Assembly: GCA_021299565.1 (NCBI GenBank)
Contig: JAJTHA010000181.1
Coordinates: 1 to 5,570, forward strand
DNA: 5,570 nt
Reading direction: 5' to 3'
Origin: Candidatus Caenarcanales bacterium
Lineage (GTDB): Bacteria; Cyanobacteriota; Vampirovibrionia; LMEP-6097
Positions 1-5,278 of this stretch are shown here, in pieces. Both the position numbers and the translations under genes were made by a program. How positions within the stretch are numbered: position 1 is the stretch's first letter; each line of letters opens with the position of its first letter. The notes beneath the pieces are model-generated. The model was not told the origin of the DNA, did no database searches, and saw nothing but the letters and a program-made list of their open reading frames with translations.

Positions 1-50
1 GGAGCTACAACTCTTTTTGCTTGATCTCTTAACCCGTCTAAAGTAACCAT
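1..50 (-). CDS. 5' end of an unidentified gene (partial, runs off the left edge)
   Basis: Reading leftward from the ATG at 50-48, 16 codons stay open to the window edge and give MVTLDGLRDQAKRVVA. The start is chosen because a purine-rich AGAGGA (65-60) sits 9 nt upstream, the only convincing Shine-Dalgarno motif in the window, and because a possible extended -10 lies just beyond it. The peptide is hydrophilic with no signal sequence, so a cytoplasmic product is likely. Sixteen residues are too few to assign a family. It is separated from the DUF4331 gene on the same strand by about 250 bp that contain repeats, so it is probably a separate transcription unit. Confidence 0.6.
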   Translation of the reverse strand, partial: MVTLDGLRDQAKRVVA

Positions 51-59
51 CTCTAAATT

Positions 60-65
60 TCCTCT
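60..65 (-). promoter_or_regulatory. Shine-Dalgarno site of the left-edge gene
   Basis: AGAGGA on the minus strand, 9 nt before the ATG at 50-48, complementary to the usual 16S rRNA 3' end. It supports the start chosen for the partial gene. The other genes here lack an equally good site. Confidence 0.55.
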
Positions 66-72
66 TAACCTT

Positions 73-81
73 ATTGTAACA
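73..81 (-). promoter_or_regulatory. possible extended -10 promoter element for the left-edge gene
   Basis: The minus strand reads TG-T-TACAAT at 81-73: a TG extension one base before a hexamer matching TATAAT at five of six positions. Transcription would begin near base 66, just before the Shine-Dalgarno site. No clear TTGACA-like -35 is seen 16-18 bp upstream (AGCGAA/CAGCGA), so the call rests on the extended -10 alone. Confidence 0.35.
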
Positions 82-88
82 TTTTTGT

Positions 89-117
89 TTCGCTTTCGCT
101 GAACCCGTCGCAGCGGG
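89..117. repeat. GC-rich patch: tandem hexamer and short stem-loop
   Basis: TTCGCT occurs twice in tandem at 89-94 and 95-100. It is followed by a small inverted repeat, CCCGT (104-108) against GCGGG (113-117), with a CGCA loop and one G-T pair. CAGC (111-114) can alternatively pair with GCTG (121-124). The patch is clearly richer in GC than its surroundings. It may be part of a dispersed intergenic repeat, but only one copy is visible, and the stem is too short to be sure. Confidence 0.3.
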
Positions 118-231
118 AATGCTGTGATTTAAAATGTTATTTCTTAACCTCTTATATAAAGTAATAAGCACGCAGGATTTGATAGTGGCTTGGGATTTAC
201 CGAAAACCCTAAGATTCTTTTATTGGCTTGG

Positions 232-263
232 ATCCTTACGACCTGCTGAGCAGGTCTCAGGAT
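232..263. repeat. REP-like double inverted repeat
   Basis: An inner 8-1-8 palindrome (GACCTGCT 240-247, G 248, AGCAGGTC 249-256) sits inside an outer pair, ATCCT (232-236) and AGGAT (259-263), separated by 3-nt and 2-nt internal bulges. Read on the minus strand it begins CGTCATCCTGAG and ends AAGGATCC. From memory this resembles short dispersed extragenic palindromes that occur in many bacterial genomes; copy number cannot be judged from this window. It lies 34 bp past the stop of the DUF4331 gene, a typical position for such elements, and the stem could also help end or protect that transcript. Confidence 0.6.
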
Positions 264-277
264 GACGAAAGACTGTC

Positions 278-293
278 AAAACCGCCTCAGGCG
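278..293 (-). terminator. weak hairpin just after the DUF4331 gene, possible terminator
   Basis: Starting four bases after the TAA stop (299-297), the minus strand has CGCCT (293-289), one base, AGGCG (287-283), then GTTTTG. In RNA it would fold as a 4-bp GC stem with a 3-base TGA loop. The four-T tract is short, so this is at best a weak intrinsic terminator, perhaps backed up by the larger stem at 232-263. Confidence 0.35.
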
Positions 294-296
294 AAA

Positions 297-1589
297 TTAT
301 AAGTAAGGAAAAACACTAGAAAATTGAGTCGAGTCAATCAAGACCCCATCATTCAAGCTAGCATCCTCAAGTACAGAACCCGGGATTCTTGCCCCAAACA
401 ATAATCTATAAGTTATATCAACAACATCATCTCCTGGTCTTCTACCATTAGGATATCCAGCGTTATCGCCTCCAATAAGCCCCAATCTATTTTGAGTAGT
501 AGATACAGGAGTCGAGGTGTTTAGTCTCAATAAATCTGCTTTTTTGATTTTGCTTAATTGATTAAGTGATTCTATTCCTGTCAAATAAACTTCTTCCAAA
601 TCGGTTCTAGGGTTTAAAGTAGGAGCAGTTAATGATGAGTTTGCTGCAAGCAAAGTTACTATCGCAGGATTAGTTATATAAGTAGCGAAGCGCTTAGCAT
701 CAGCACTTGGGCGCGAAGCATTAAACAGATCTTTGTCGATAAAGTCTACAAACAAAAGATTTACCATAGGATTAGCGATTCTTGAACTTTGTATAAAAGC
801 TGTCTTACTAAACAAAATATTTTTGCCATATTCAGGTTTGCTTTTCACTAATTGTCTCGCCGAATTATTGACAGTAGCAAAAACGCCAATTGTGTTTGTG
901 TCCTCATCAAGATCGAGACATTCTTTTGGAATCTCCAAAGCAATTGTAAGAACTTTGCTACTTTCAAATTCGTTTGTAGAAGAGTTTTCGGAAACTAAAA
1001 GATTCGCTGAATAATCATAAATATCTGATAGATTGGCTTTGAAGCTATCATTTTTTTCACCAACAAAAACTTTAGCAAGCGTCTGGCATTTTTTGAAATC
1101 CAAATCAAGGTCATAGATTTCGTTTAGATTAGCTTGTTTGAGACTACCAGGCTTAAGAAAAATTCCTTTATTGTTTTTGTTAAAGGCTTTGCCATAATCA
1201 TAGGCAGCTTTATTGCGGATAAACTCTAGCGTATAAGTGCTGGTAATAGTTCCAGCAAAAGGTTTATTTTCATCAATAGTTGAATTGCCAAATCTAAATC
1301 TATAAGTCTGATCTTCAACGGCATCACCATCGCTATCAATATTAATTTCATACAAACTTGAACTATCAAAAATATTTTGTCCAAGCTCATCATTTTGATG
1401 TGGAGCAAAATTAGCGATAATCGTAACGAAGTCTTCTCTGCCTGTTTCATAGCTGGTGAAAGCATATAAATCTAGGGCAGCTTGTTGAGGATGATTAGCC
1501 ATCCAGCTACTATTAACTCTATTAGCGGCTTGACATTGAATTATAAAAATAAGTTGTAACGCTATAAGGGTAAGGATTCGCATATGCAT
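297..1589 (-). CDS. secreted DUF4331 family protein
   Basis: A 430-residue protein with an N-terminal signal peptide (Arg4, hydrophobic residues 5-17, likely cleavage after Cys-Gln-Ala at 19-21; Cys19 is not in a good lipobox). The mature N-terminus matches the DUF4331 pattern: DLYAF (40-44), VTIIANFAPHQ (55-65), LYEINIDSDGDAVEDQTYRFRF (79-100). The acidic D85-x-D87-G-D89 loop resembles a calcium-binding turn. The C-terminal family hallmark YPNGRRPGDDVVDI is at 379-392, and the protein ends FPYL as family members often do, so it looks complete. The usual SSHREAP-like opening of the mature domain is replaced by NSSWMANHP. The biochemical role of DUF4331 is not established; an extracytoplasmic location follows from the signal. 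The start may be ATG 1589 or the ATG two codons later (1583); neither has a Shine-Dalgarno motif. It is divergent from ffh with 23 bp between starts. Confidence 0.88.
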   Translation of the reverse strand: MHMRILTLIALQLIFIIQCQAANRVNSSWMANHPQQAALDLYAFTSYETGREDFVTIIANFAPHQNDELGQNIFDSSSLYEINIDSDGDAVEDQTYRFRFGNSTIDENKPFAGTITSTYTLEFIRNKAAYDYGKAFNKNNKGIFLKPGSLKQANLNEIYDLDLDFKKCQTLAKVFVGEKNDSFKANLSDIYDYSANLLVSENSSTNEFESSKVLTIALEIPKECLDLDEDTNTIGVFATVNNSARQLVKSKPEYGKNILFSKTAFIQSSRIANPMVNLLFVDFIDKDLFNASRPSADAKRFATYITNPAIVTLLAANSSLTAPTLNPRTDLEEVYLTGIESLNQLSKIKKADLLRLNTSTPVSTTQNRLGLIGGDNAGYPNGRRPGDDVVDITYRLLFGARIPGSVLEDASLNDGVLIDSTQFSSVFPYL

Positions 1590-1612
1590 AATGGTATCAT
1601 TAGAAATTCATT
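1590..1612. promoter_or_regulatory. 23-bp divergent start-to-start junction
   Basis: The DUF4331 and ffh start codons face away from each other across only 23 bp, so at least one promoter must extend into the other gene's coding sequence. On the plus strand TGG-TATCAT (1592-1600) is an extended -10 candidate for ffh, with no good -35. On the minus strand CATAAT (1615-1610), inside the first ffh codon, is a -10 candidate for the DUF4331 gene, with a poor TTTGAA -35 at 15-bp spacing. Both are weak matches in AT-rich DNA. Neither side has a Shine-Dalgarno motif. Confidence 0.35.
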
Positions 1613-3181
1613 ATGTTCGACTCTCTAAGCTTCAAATTACAAGAAAGTATTCAAAAACTGCGTGGTCAGAAATCAATCACCAGCGAAAATATACAAGATG
1701 CTCTTGACGAAATCAGACGACAACTTTTAGAAGCAGATGTCAGCTTAAAAGCAGTCAAGTTATTTATAGCAAGGGTTCAAGAAAAATCACTAGGTCAAGA
1801 AGTGGTCACTGGAGTTAATGCTGGACAGCAGTTTACCAAAATAGTTTACGATTCATTAGTTGAAATTTTGGGCGGTGCCATTGAAAATCGTCAAATTAAA
1901 TTTGAAAAAAGCCCAACAGAGTTTTTGTTATTAGGTTTACAAGGTGCTGGTAAAACTACCACTGCAGCTAAATTAGCTTTTAAATACAAAAACCAAAAAC
2001 CACTTTTGGTTCCATGTGATTTACAAAGACCAGCGGCTGTTAAACAATTGCAAATATTAGCTAAGCAAGCAGCAGTAGATTTTGTTGATATTGTAGATCC
2101 TAATACTGATAAATATTTGGTTTCAAGCCCACTTGAATTGATCAAGTTAGCTAGAGAGCAAGCACAAAAAAACTCTAATAATCTGATTATCTATGATACA
2201 GCCGGTCGCTTGCAGATAGACACAGATCTAATGGCTGAGCTTTTACTGATGGACAAACAAATTAATCCTGATGAAAAGCTTTTGGTGATTGATTCTCTTA
2301 TTGGACAAGAGGCTGCCAATATAGCAGAGACTTTCAAAACTCAAATCGGCATCACAGGAATTTTGCTGACCAAATTAGATTCTGATAGTAGAGGCGGTTC
2401 AGCTTTATCTGTTGTCGAAGCTACTCAAGTGCCGATCAAACTCGCTTCAATAGGTGAAAAACTAGAGGATCTTGAAGAGTTTTATCCAGACAGAATGGCA
2501 AGTCGCATTCTTGGCATGGGCGATGTAATTAGTCTTGTTGAAAAAGCTGAAGCCAAGATAGACGAAATTGAATCCAAAAAACTTGAAGCTGAATTGATGA
2601 AAGGCAATTTCAATTATGAGACTTTCATGACTTTTCAAAACATGATTTCCAAACTTGGTAATTTTTCTTCTATTTTCAAGATGATGGGCATGGGTCAAAT
2701 GCTATCTGGTTTTGGGCTTAATTTTGCTGATCAAGAAGCACTATTAACAGAAAGTCAAGGTAAATTTGCCAAATACAAAATCGCCATTAATAGTATGACC
2801 CTTGAAGAAAAACGTAGACCGGAATTGTTATCTACGGAGTCTAGCGCAAAATCAAGACGTCAAAGAATTATTAAAGGTAGTGGTTTGAAAGAATCGGATG
2901 TATCCCAGTTGACTACTGAGTTTCAGAAAATGTCCAAAATGTTCAAACAATTTGGACCAATGTTAGGCATGTTACAAAACCAAGATCCTAAGGCTCCAGC
3001 AGGAATTGATCCAGCTTTCGATCCTATGGATATGCTGGGTTCTATGATGGGTGGTTTGAACAAGCAACAACGTAAGGCAATAAAGCAAAGTGGAATGTTA
3101 CCTTCAATGGCAGCCGCGAAGGCATCGGCACCTCAAATCAAAAAAGGTACCAAGCCTGCTGTCAAAGGCTTTGCTGACTAA
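1613..3181 (+). CDS. ffh: signal recognition particle protein Ffh (SRP54 GTPase)
   Basis: Ffh binds signal sequences of nascent membrane and secreted proteins together with 4.5S/6S RNA, and docks with FtsY at the membrane in a GTP-controlled cycle. Domains in order: helical N domain (about 1-90, with LLEADVSLKAV at 38-48), G domain (about 100-300), M domain (about 325-450). GTPase motifs: G1 GLQGAGKTT 108-116, G2 DLQRPAA 136-142, G3 DTAGR 195-199, G4 TKLD 253-256, G5 region GEKLEDL 281-287, then YPDRMASRILGMGDV 291-305. The RNA-binding M-domain motif SRRQRIIKGSG is at 414-424. The MFDSLSFKL start matches the family, so ATG 1613 is secure despite no Shine-Dalgarno. At 522 residues it is about 70 longer than the usual 450: residues 451-522 are a Met/Gly/Lys-rich tail. 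Normally near-invariant TKLDGDARGG reads TKLDSDSRGG, and DAMTGQ reads DSLIGQ. The acyl-CoA dehydrogenase follows after 27 bp. Confidence 0.97.
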   Translation: MFDSLSFKLQESIQKLRGQKSITSENIQDALDEIRRQLLEADVSLKAVKLFIARVQEKSLGQEVVTGVNAGQQFTKIVYDSLVEILGGAIENRQIKFEKSPTEFLLLGLQGAGKTTTAAKLAFKYKNQKPLLVPCDLQRPAAVKQLQILAKQAAVDFVDIVDPNTDKYLVSSPLELIKLAREQAQKNSNNLIIYDTAGRLQIDTDLMAELLLMDKQINPDEKLLVIDSLIGQEAANIAETFKTQIGITGILLTKLDSDSRGGSALSVVEATQVPIKLASIGEKLEDLEEFYPDRMASRILGMGDVISLVEKAEAKIDEIESKKLEAELMKGNFNYETFMTFQNMISKLGNFSSIFKMMGMGQMLSGFGLNFADQEALLTESQGKFAKYKIAINSMTLEEKRRPELLSTESSAKSRRQRIIKGSGLKESDVSQLTTEFQKMSKMFKQFGPMLGMLQNQDPKAPAGIDPAFDPMDMLGSMMGGLNKQQRKAIKQSGMLPSMAAAKASAPQIKKGTKPAVKGFAD

Positions 3182-3202
3182 ATTATTTTTTCAGGGTATA
3201 AA
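3174..3202 (+). promoter_or_regulatory. candidate promoter for the acyl-CoA dehydrogenase gene
   Basis: CTGACT (3174-3179, four of six matches to TTGACA), a 17-bp spacer and TATAAA (3197-3202, five of six to TATAAT). The -35 overlaps the ffh stop. Transcription would start about at the dehydrogenase ATG (3209), giving a leaderless mRNA, which would fit the poor ribosome site (only AGGG, 12 nt upstream). The ffh transcript could also read through, as no terminator is seen between the genes. Confidence 0.35.
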
Positions 3203-3208
3203 GTCCTT

Positions 3209-4357
3209 ATGGATTTTACTTACACAGAAGATCAAAAAATGCTCCAGAAAATGGTGCGAGATATTGCATCAAAAGAATTTACTGAAAGGGCCAAAGAAAT
3301 AGATAAATCACATCGCTTTCCAAAAGAAAATGTTCAGATTATGGCAGAAGCAGGACTAATGGGAATCACTATCGATCCTAAATACGGCGGCGGTGGTATG
3401 GATTATGTTTGCTATTCGATTGCTATGGAAGAACTATCAAGGGTTTGTGCGTCAACTGGAACTATAATGTCAGCGCATTTATCACTTTGTACAATGCCAA
3501 TCCAAGACTGGGGTTCAGAAGAGCTTAAACAAAAATATCTTCCTGATCTAGCAAGCGGTAAAAAACTAGGAGCCTTTGCTCTTTCTGAACCAGGCAATGG
3601 TTCTGATGCTGCGGCGATGCGTACTGAAGCCAAAGAAGACGGTGATTATTATATTTTGAATGGATCCAAAGCCTGGATTACCAACGGCGCTGAAGCTGAT
3701 GTTTATTTGATTCTAGCTCAAACAAATAGAGAAATGAAACATAAAGGTGTCACAGCTTTTATCGTTGATAAAGGTGCGGAAGGTTTTAGTTTTGGTAAAC
3801 CAGAAGATAAACTTGGCATTAGAGCAAGTTCAACAACGCAATTGCATTTTGATAATTGCAGAGTTCATAAATCACAGATACTTTCTAAACTTGGTGATGG
3901 CTTTAAAATTGCTATGAAGACACTTGATGGAGGGCGCATAGGCATGGCTTCTCAAGCGATTGGAATTGCTAGAGCTGCTTTGGAAGAGTCTATGGCGTAT
4001 GCTAATGTGCGTGAAGCTTTTGGTCAAAAAATTAATGAGTTTCAAGCGATTCAATTCAAGCTTGCTGATATGAGCGTGGATATAGACGCTGCTCGTCTGC
4101 TTGCTTACGCTGCGGCAACTGCGCATGATAGAGGTGAGCCGTTTTCGCGTCTTGCTGCTCAGGCAAAATTATTCGCTTCTGAAATGGCTATGAAACACAC
4201 TGTGCAAGCCATTCAGGTGCATGGTGGCTATGGCTATACTACGGAATACAATGTAGAACGTTATATGCGTGACGCTAAAATTACTGAAATCTATGAGGGT
4301 ACCTCTGAGATTCAAAGAATAGTAATTGCAAAAGCACTTATGAAAGAGATGCTTTAA
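3209..4357 (+). CDS. acyl-CoA dehydrogenase, short-chain (butyryl-CoA) type
   Basis: A cytoplasmic FAD enzyme that introduces the alpha-beta trans double bond into acyl-CoA and passes electrons to electron-transfer flavoprotein, in beta-oxidation or branched-chain amino acid breakdown. The full 382-residue length is normal for the family. The N-terminal helical domain (1-120) is followed by the beta domain with the flavin/substrate signature GAFALSEPGNGSDAAAM (121-137) and WITNG (156-160), then the C-terminal helical domain with REAFGQKI (268-275), QAIQVHGGYGYTTEYNVERY (333-352) and EIYEGTSEIQR (360-370). Glu363 in YEGT is at the place of the catalytic base of short-chain and butyryl-CoA dehydrogenases. 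No key residue is missing. Exact chain length cannot be read from the sequence; glutaryl- or isovaleryl-type activity is less likely. No ETF or other beta-oxidation gene is adjacent. The start fits the MDFTYTEDQKML family opening. Confidence 0.95.
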   Translation: MDFTYTEDQKMLQKMVRDIASKEFTERAKEIDKSHRFPKENVQIMAEAGLMGITIDPKYGGGGMDYVCYSIAMEELSRVCASTGTIMSAHLSLCTMPIQDWGSEELKQKYLPDLASGKKLGAFALSEPGNGSDAAAMRTEAKEDGDYYILNGSKAWITNGAEADVYLILAQTNREMKHKGVTAFIVDKGAEGFSFGKPEDKLGIRASSTTQLHFDNCRVHKSQILSKLGDGFKIAMKTLDGGRIGMASQAIGIARAALEESMAYANVREAFGQKINEFQAIQFKLADMSVDIDAARLLAYAAATAHDRGEPFSRLAAQAKLFASEMAMKHTVQAIQVHGGYGYTTEYNVERYMRDAKITEIYEGTSEIQRIVIAKALMKEML

Positions 4358-4362
4358 AAAAA

Positions 4363-4491
4363 TTATTCGCCTGGTTTATCACCAGCAACGCCCATGCGCA
4401 TAAATGCTGTCAGCATTTCCATAAGGCCTTGTCTATCAAGATTACCAAATCTTGCAAAACCACCACCAGCAACTGGACTTATTGAACCCAT
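4363..4491 (-). CDS. 42-residue small ORF, possible small protein or detached C-terminal tail
   Basis: ATG at 4491-4489 opens a 42-codon frame (MGSISPVAGGGFARFGNLDR, then Met- and Gly-rich, ending GDKPGE, TAA). It begins 18 nt after the TAA of the upstream gene (4512-4510) and is in the same reading frame, so it could be a second cistron or a former or readthrough extension. It has no signal peptide; residues 20-38 could form an amphipathic helix with Met24, 26, 31 and 33. There is no Shine-Dalgarno, but TAAAAT (4504-4499) lies 7 nt before the ATG. The ORF stop is 5 bp from the convergent dehydrogenase stop, so the ORF fills the gap almost exactly. Unrecognised family. The same DNA is dense in palindromes and could instead act as a structured 3' end. 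Confidence 0.45.
   Translation of the reverse strand: MGSISPVAGGGFARFGNLDRQGLMEMLTAFMRMGVAGDKPGE
4371..4454. repeat. cluster of five short inverted repeats
   Basis: Within 84 bp: CTGGT/ACCAG with a 5-nt loop (4371-4385); ATGCGCAT (4394-4401); AAATGCTG-T-CAGCATTT, 8-bp arms (4402-4418); AAGGCCTT (4423-4430); CAAGATT/AATCTTG with a 4-nt loop (4437-4454). The first, third and fifth can form hairpins in RNA. There is no T-tract of terminator type on either strand beside them. They lie inside the 42-codon ORF and between two convergent transcription units. Confidence 0.6.
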
Positions 4492-4509
4492 GCAGATTAT
4501 TTTAGCAAA

Positions 4510-5151
4510 TTAATTCAATCTCTTAATTAAAACAGCAGTATTTTTGTTAGTTTCAGAATCATGAATTTTCAAACTAGAGCCTTGATGTAAATTCAAAGCT
4601 TCACCTTTTAAAACTAGCTCAGGCAAAGGAAATAAAGCGCCTTTGATAAAACCAAGAGTGCCAGCTTTAAGCTTACTCTTGTCTTTAGGTGTGTTGTAAA
4701 CAGAAAAACCAGATTCCCATAAAGCTTTGCCGCCTCTTGCCACCGGAAAACCAATAGTTAACACATCTAGAGTTAGCCCCAAAACAGTTCCAGTAGTTGC
4801 TATTGCCACCGTGCCGTAATTTTTGTTGGACAGCCATTTTCTAGGTTGAATTTTGATTTGTTGGTTGAGTGCTTCACTGCTACCATCACTTAATTTGGCT
4901 TGATATAAATCCACTAGCAAATATTCATCTCTCATAAAATGCTTTCTATCCGTATGCTTATTAATAGTTCCATAAAGTTTTGTTGCTTCTGGAAAACCTT
5001 CAATATCATCTTCAGTTTTAGTTACTAACAATTCAATTTTTTTATCATCCAAGTTGATCACTTTGACTTGGTGATCATTTGTAAAAGTTTTTGCGCATGT
5101 AAAGTTATTGATAGAAAAAAATATTAGGAAAGTGAAAATTAATTTATACAT
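4510..5151 (-). CDS. secreted or membrane-anchored protein of unknown function
   Basis: 213 residues from ATG 5151. An alternative TTG at 5169 would add six residues ahead of the signal sequence and has no better ribosome site, so the ATG is preferred. Residues 1-20 are a signal peptide (Lys3, hydrophobic 4-14, likely cleavage after Thr-Cys-Ala 18-20). The exported part has a strand-rich region with KLYGTINKHTDRKHFMRDEY (58-77) and VDLYQAKLSDGSS (80-92), reminiscent of a small beta-barrel. Next comes a Gly/Thr/Leu-rich hydrophobic stretch (about 113-136) ending GFPVARGGKALWESG (134-148), which could insert in a membrane. The C-terminal part is KAGTLGFIKGALFPLPELVLKGEALNLHQGSSLKI. I do not recognise the family and assign no function. 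The 42-codon ORF follows in frame after one stop, and a plus-strand gene diverges across 127 bp. Confidence 0.8.
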   Translation of the reverse strand: MYKLIFTFLIFFSINNFTCAKTFTNDHQVKVINLDDKKIELLVTKTEDDIEGFPEATKLYGTINKHTDRKHFMRDEYLLVDLYQAKLSDGSSEALNQQIKIQPRKWLSNKNYGTVAIATTGTVLGLTLDVLTIGFPVARGGKALWESGFSVYNTPKDKSKLKAGTLGFIKGALFPLPELVLKGEALNLHQGSSLKIHDSETNKNTAVLIKRLN

Positions 5152-5157
5152 ATTATA
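5152..5157 (-). promoter_or_regulatory. TATAAT directly abutting the start codon of the unknown secreted protein
   Basis: A perfect TATAAT on the minus strand (5157-5152) ends right before the ATG (5151-5149). As a -10 it would start RNA inside the coding region, so it cannot drive translation from this ATG. The overlapping plus-strand TATAAT (5154-5159) could face the 5279 gene, but leaves a 120-nt leader. Probably a by-product of AT-rich sequence. Confidence 0.15.
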
Positions 5158-5235
5158 ATTAGTCCACAAAATTGAAATCTTGAATCAATCGCCCGCAATT
5201 ATCTTGTTAATGTTGTCTTAGCTTTAATTTGTGTG

Positions 5236-5247
5236 AATAAGCTTATT
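5236..5247. promoter_or_regulatory. 12-bp perfect palindrome in the divergent spacer, possible operator
   Basis: AATAAGCTTATT is self-complementary and lies 31 bp before the 5279 start, overlapping the candidate -35 (5246-5251). Position and symmetry would suit a dimeric repressor site, but a single AT-rich 12-mer has limited weight. The rest of the spacer (5152-5278) shows no other clear structure. Confidence 0.25.
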
Positions 5248-5273
5248 GAAATAAACTAAAAGACTAATAAATT
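5246..5273 (+). promoter_or_regulatory. candidate promoter for the right-edge gene
   Basis: TTGAAA (5246-5251, five of six matches to TTGACA), a 16-bp spacer and TAAATT (5268-5273, four of six to TATAAT). The predicted start of transcription is at or next to the ATG (5279), so the mRNA would be leaderless, in keeping with the absence of a Shine-Dalgarno motif. Confidence 0.3.
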
Positions 5274-5278
5274 TTTCA

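Noticed and set aside
27..149. Three copies of TCTTAACC (27-34, 63-70, 142-149) as a regulatory repeat
   Set aside because: Short and irregularly spaced (36 and 79 bp), with one copy inside coding sequence; likely chance.
733..1014. 93-codon plus-strand frame inside the DUF4331 gene
   Set aside because: Fully antisense to a gene with clear family motifs; the translation has no recognisable domain or start signal.
1226..1465. 79-codon minus-strand frame overlapping the DUF4331 gene in another frame
   Set aside because: The conserved DUF4331 N-terminal motifs occupy the other frame; this is a frame shadow.
297..1589. DUF4331 protein as a lipoprotein because of Cys19
   Set aside because: The residues before Cys (Ile-Ile-Gln) do not fit a lipobox, while Cys-Gln-Ala suits signal peptidase I cleavage.
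1891..2145. 84-codon minus-strand frame across the ffh G1-G2 region
   Set aside because: Antisense to strongly conserved GTPase motifs; no support of its own.
2462..2698. 78-codon minus-strand frame in the ffh M-domain region
   Set aside because: Antisense shadow with low-complexity Phe/Asn-rich translation.
3152..3190. AAGCC/GGCTT inverted repeat near the ffh end followed by a T-run, as a terminator
   Set aside because: The stem (3152-3171) lies inside the coding region, has a 10-nt loop, and is 14 or more nt from the T-run at 3185-3190, so it lacks intrinsic terminator geometry.
3090..3302. 70-codon plus-strand frame bridging the ffh end and dehydrogenase start
   Set aside because: Overlaps both real genes out of frame, and both termini are well fixed by family alignment.
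3412..4126. Two minus-strand frames (3412-3633, 3872-4126) inside the acyl-CoA dehydrogenase gene
   Set aside because: Antisense to intact enzyme motifs; no start signals or recognisable domains.
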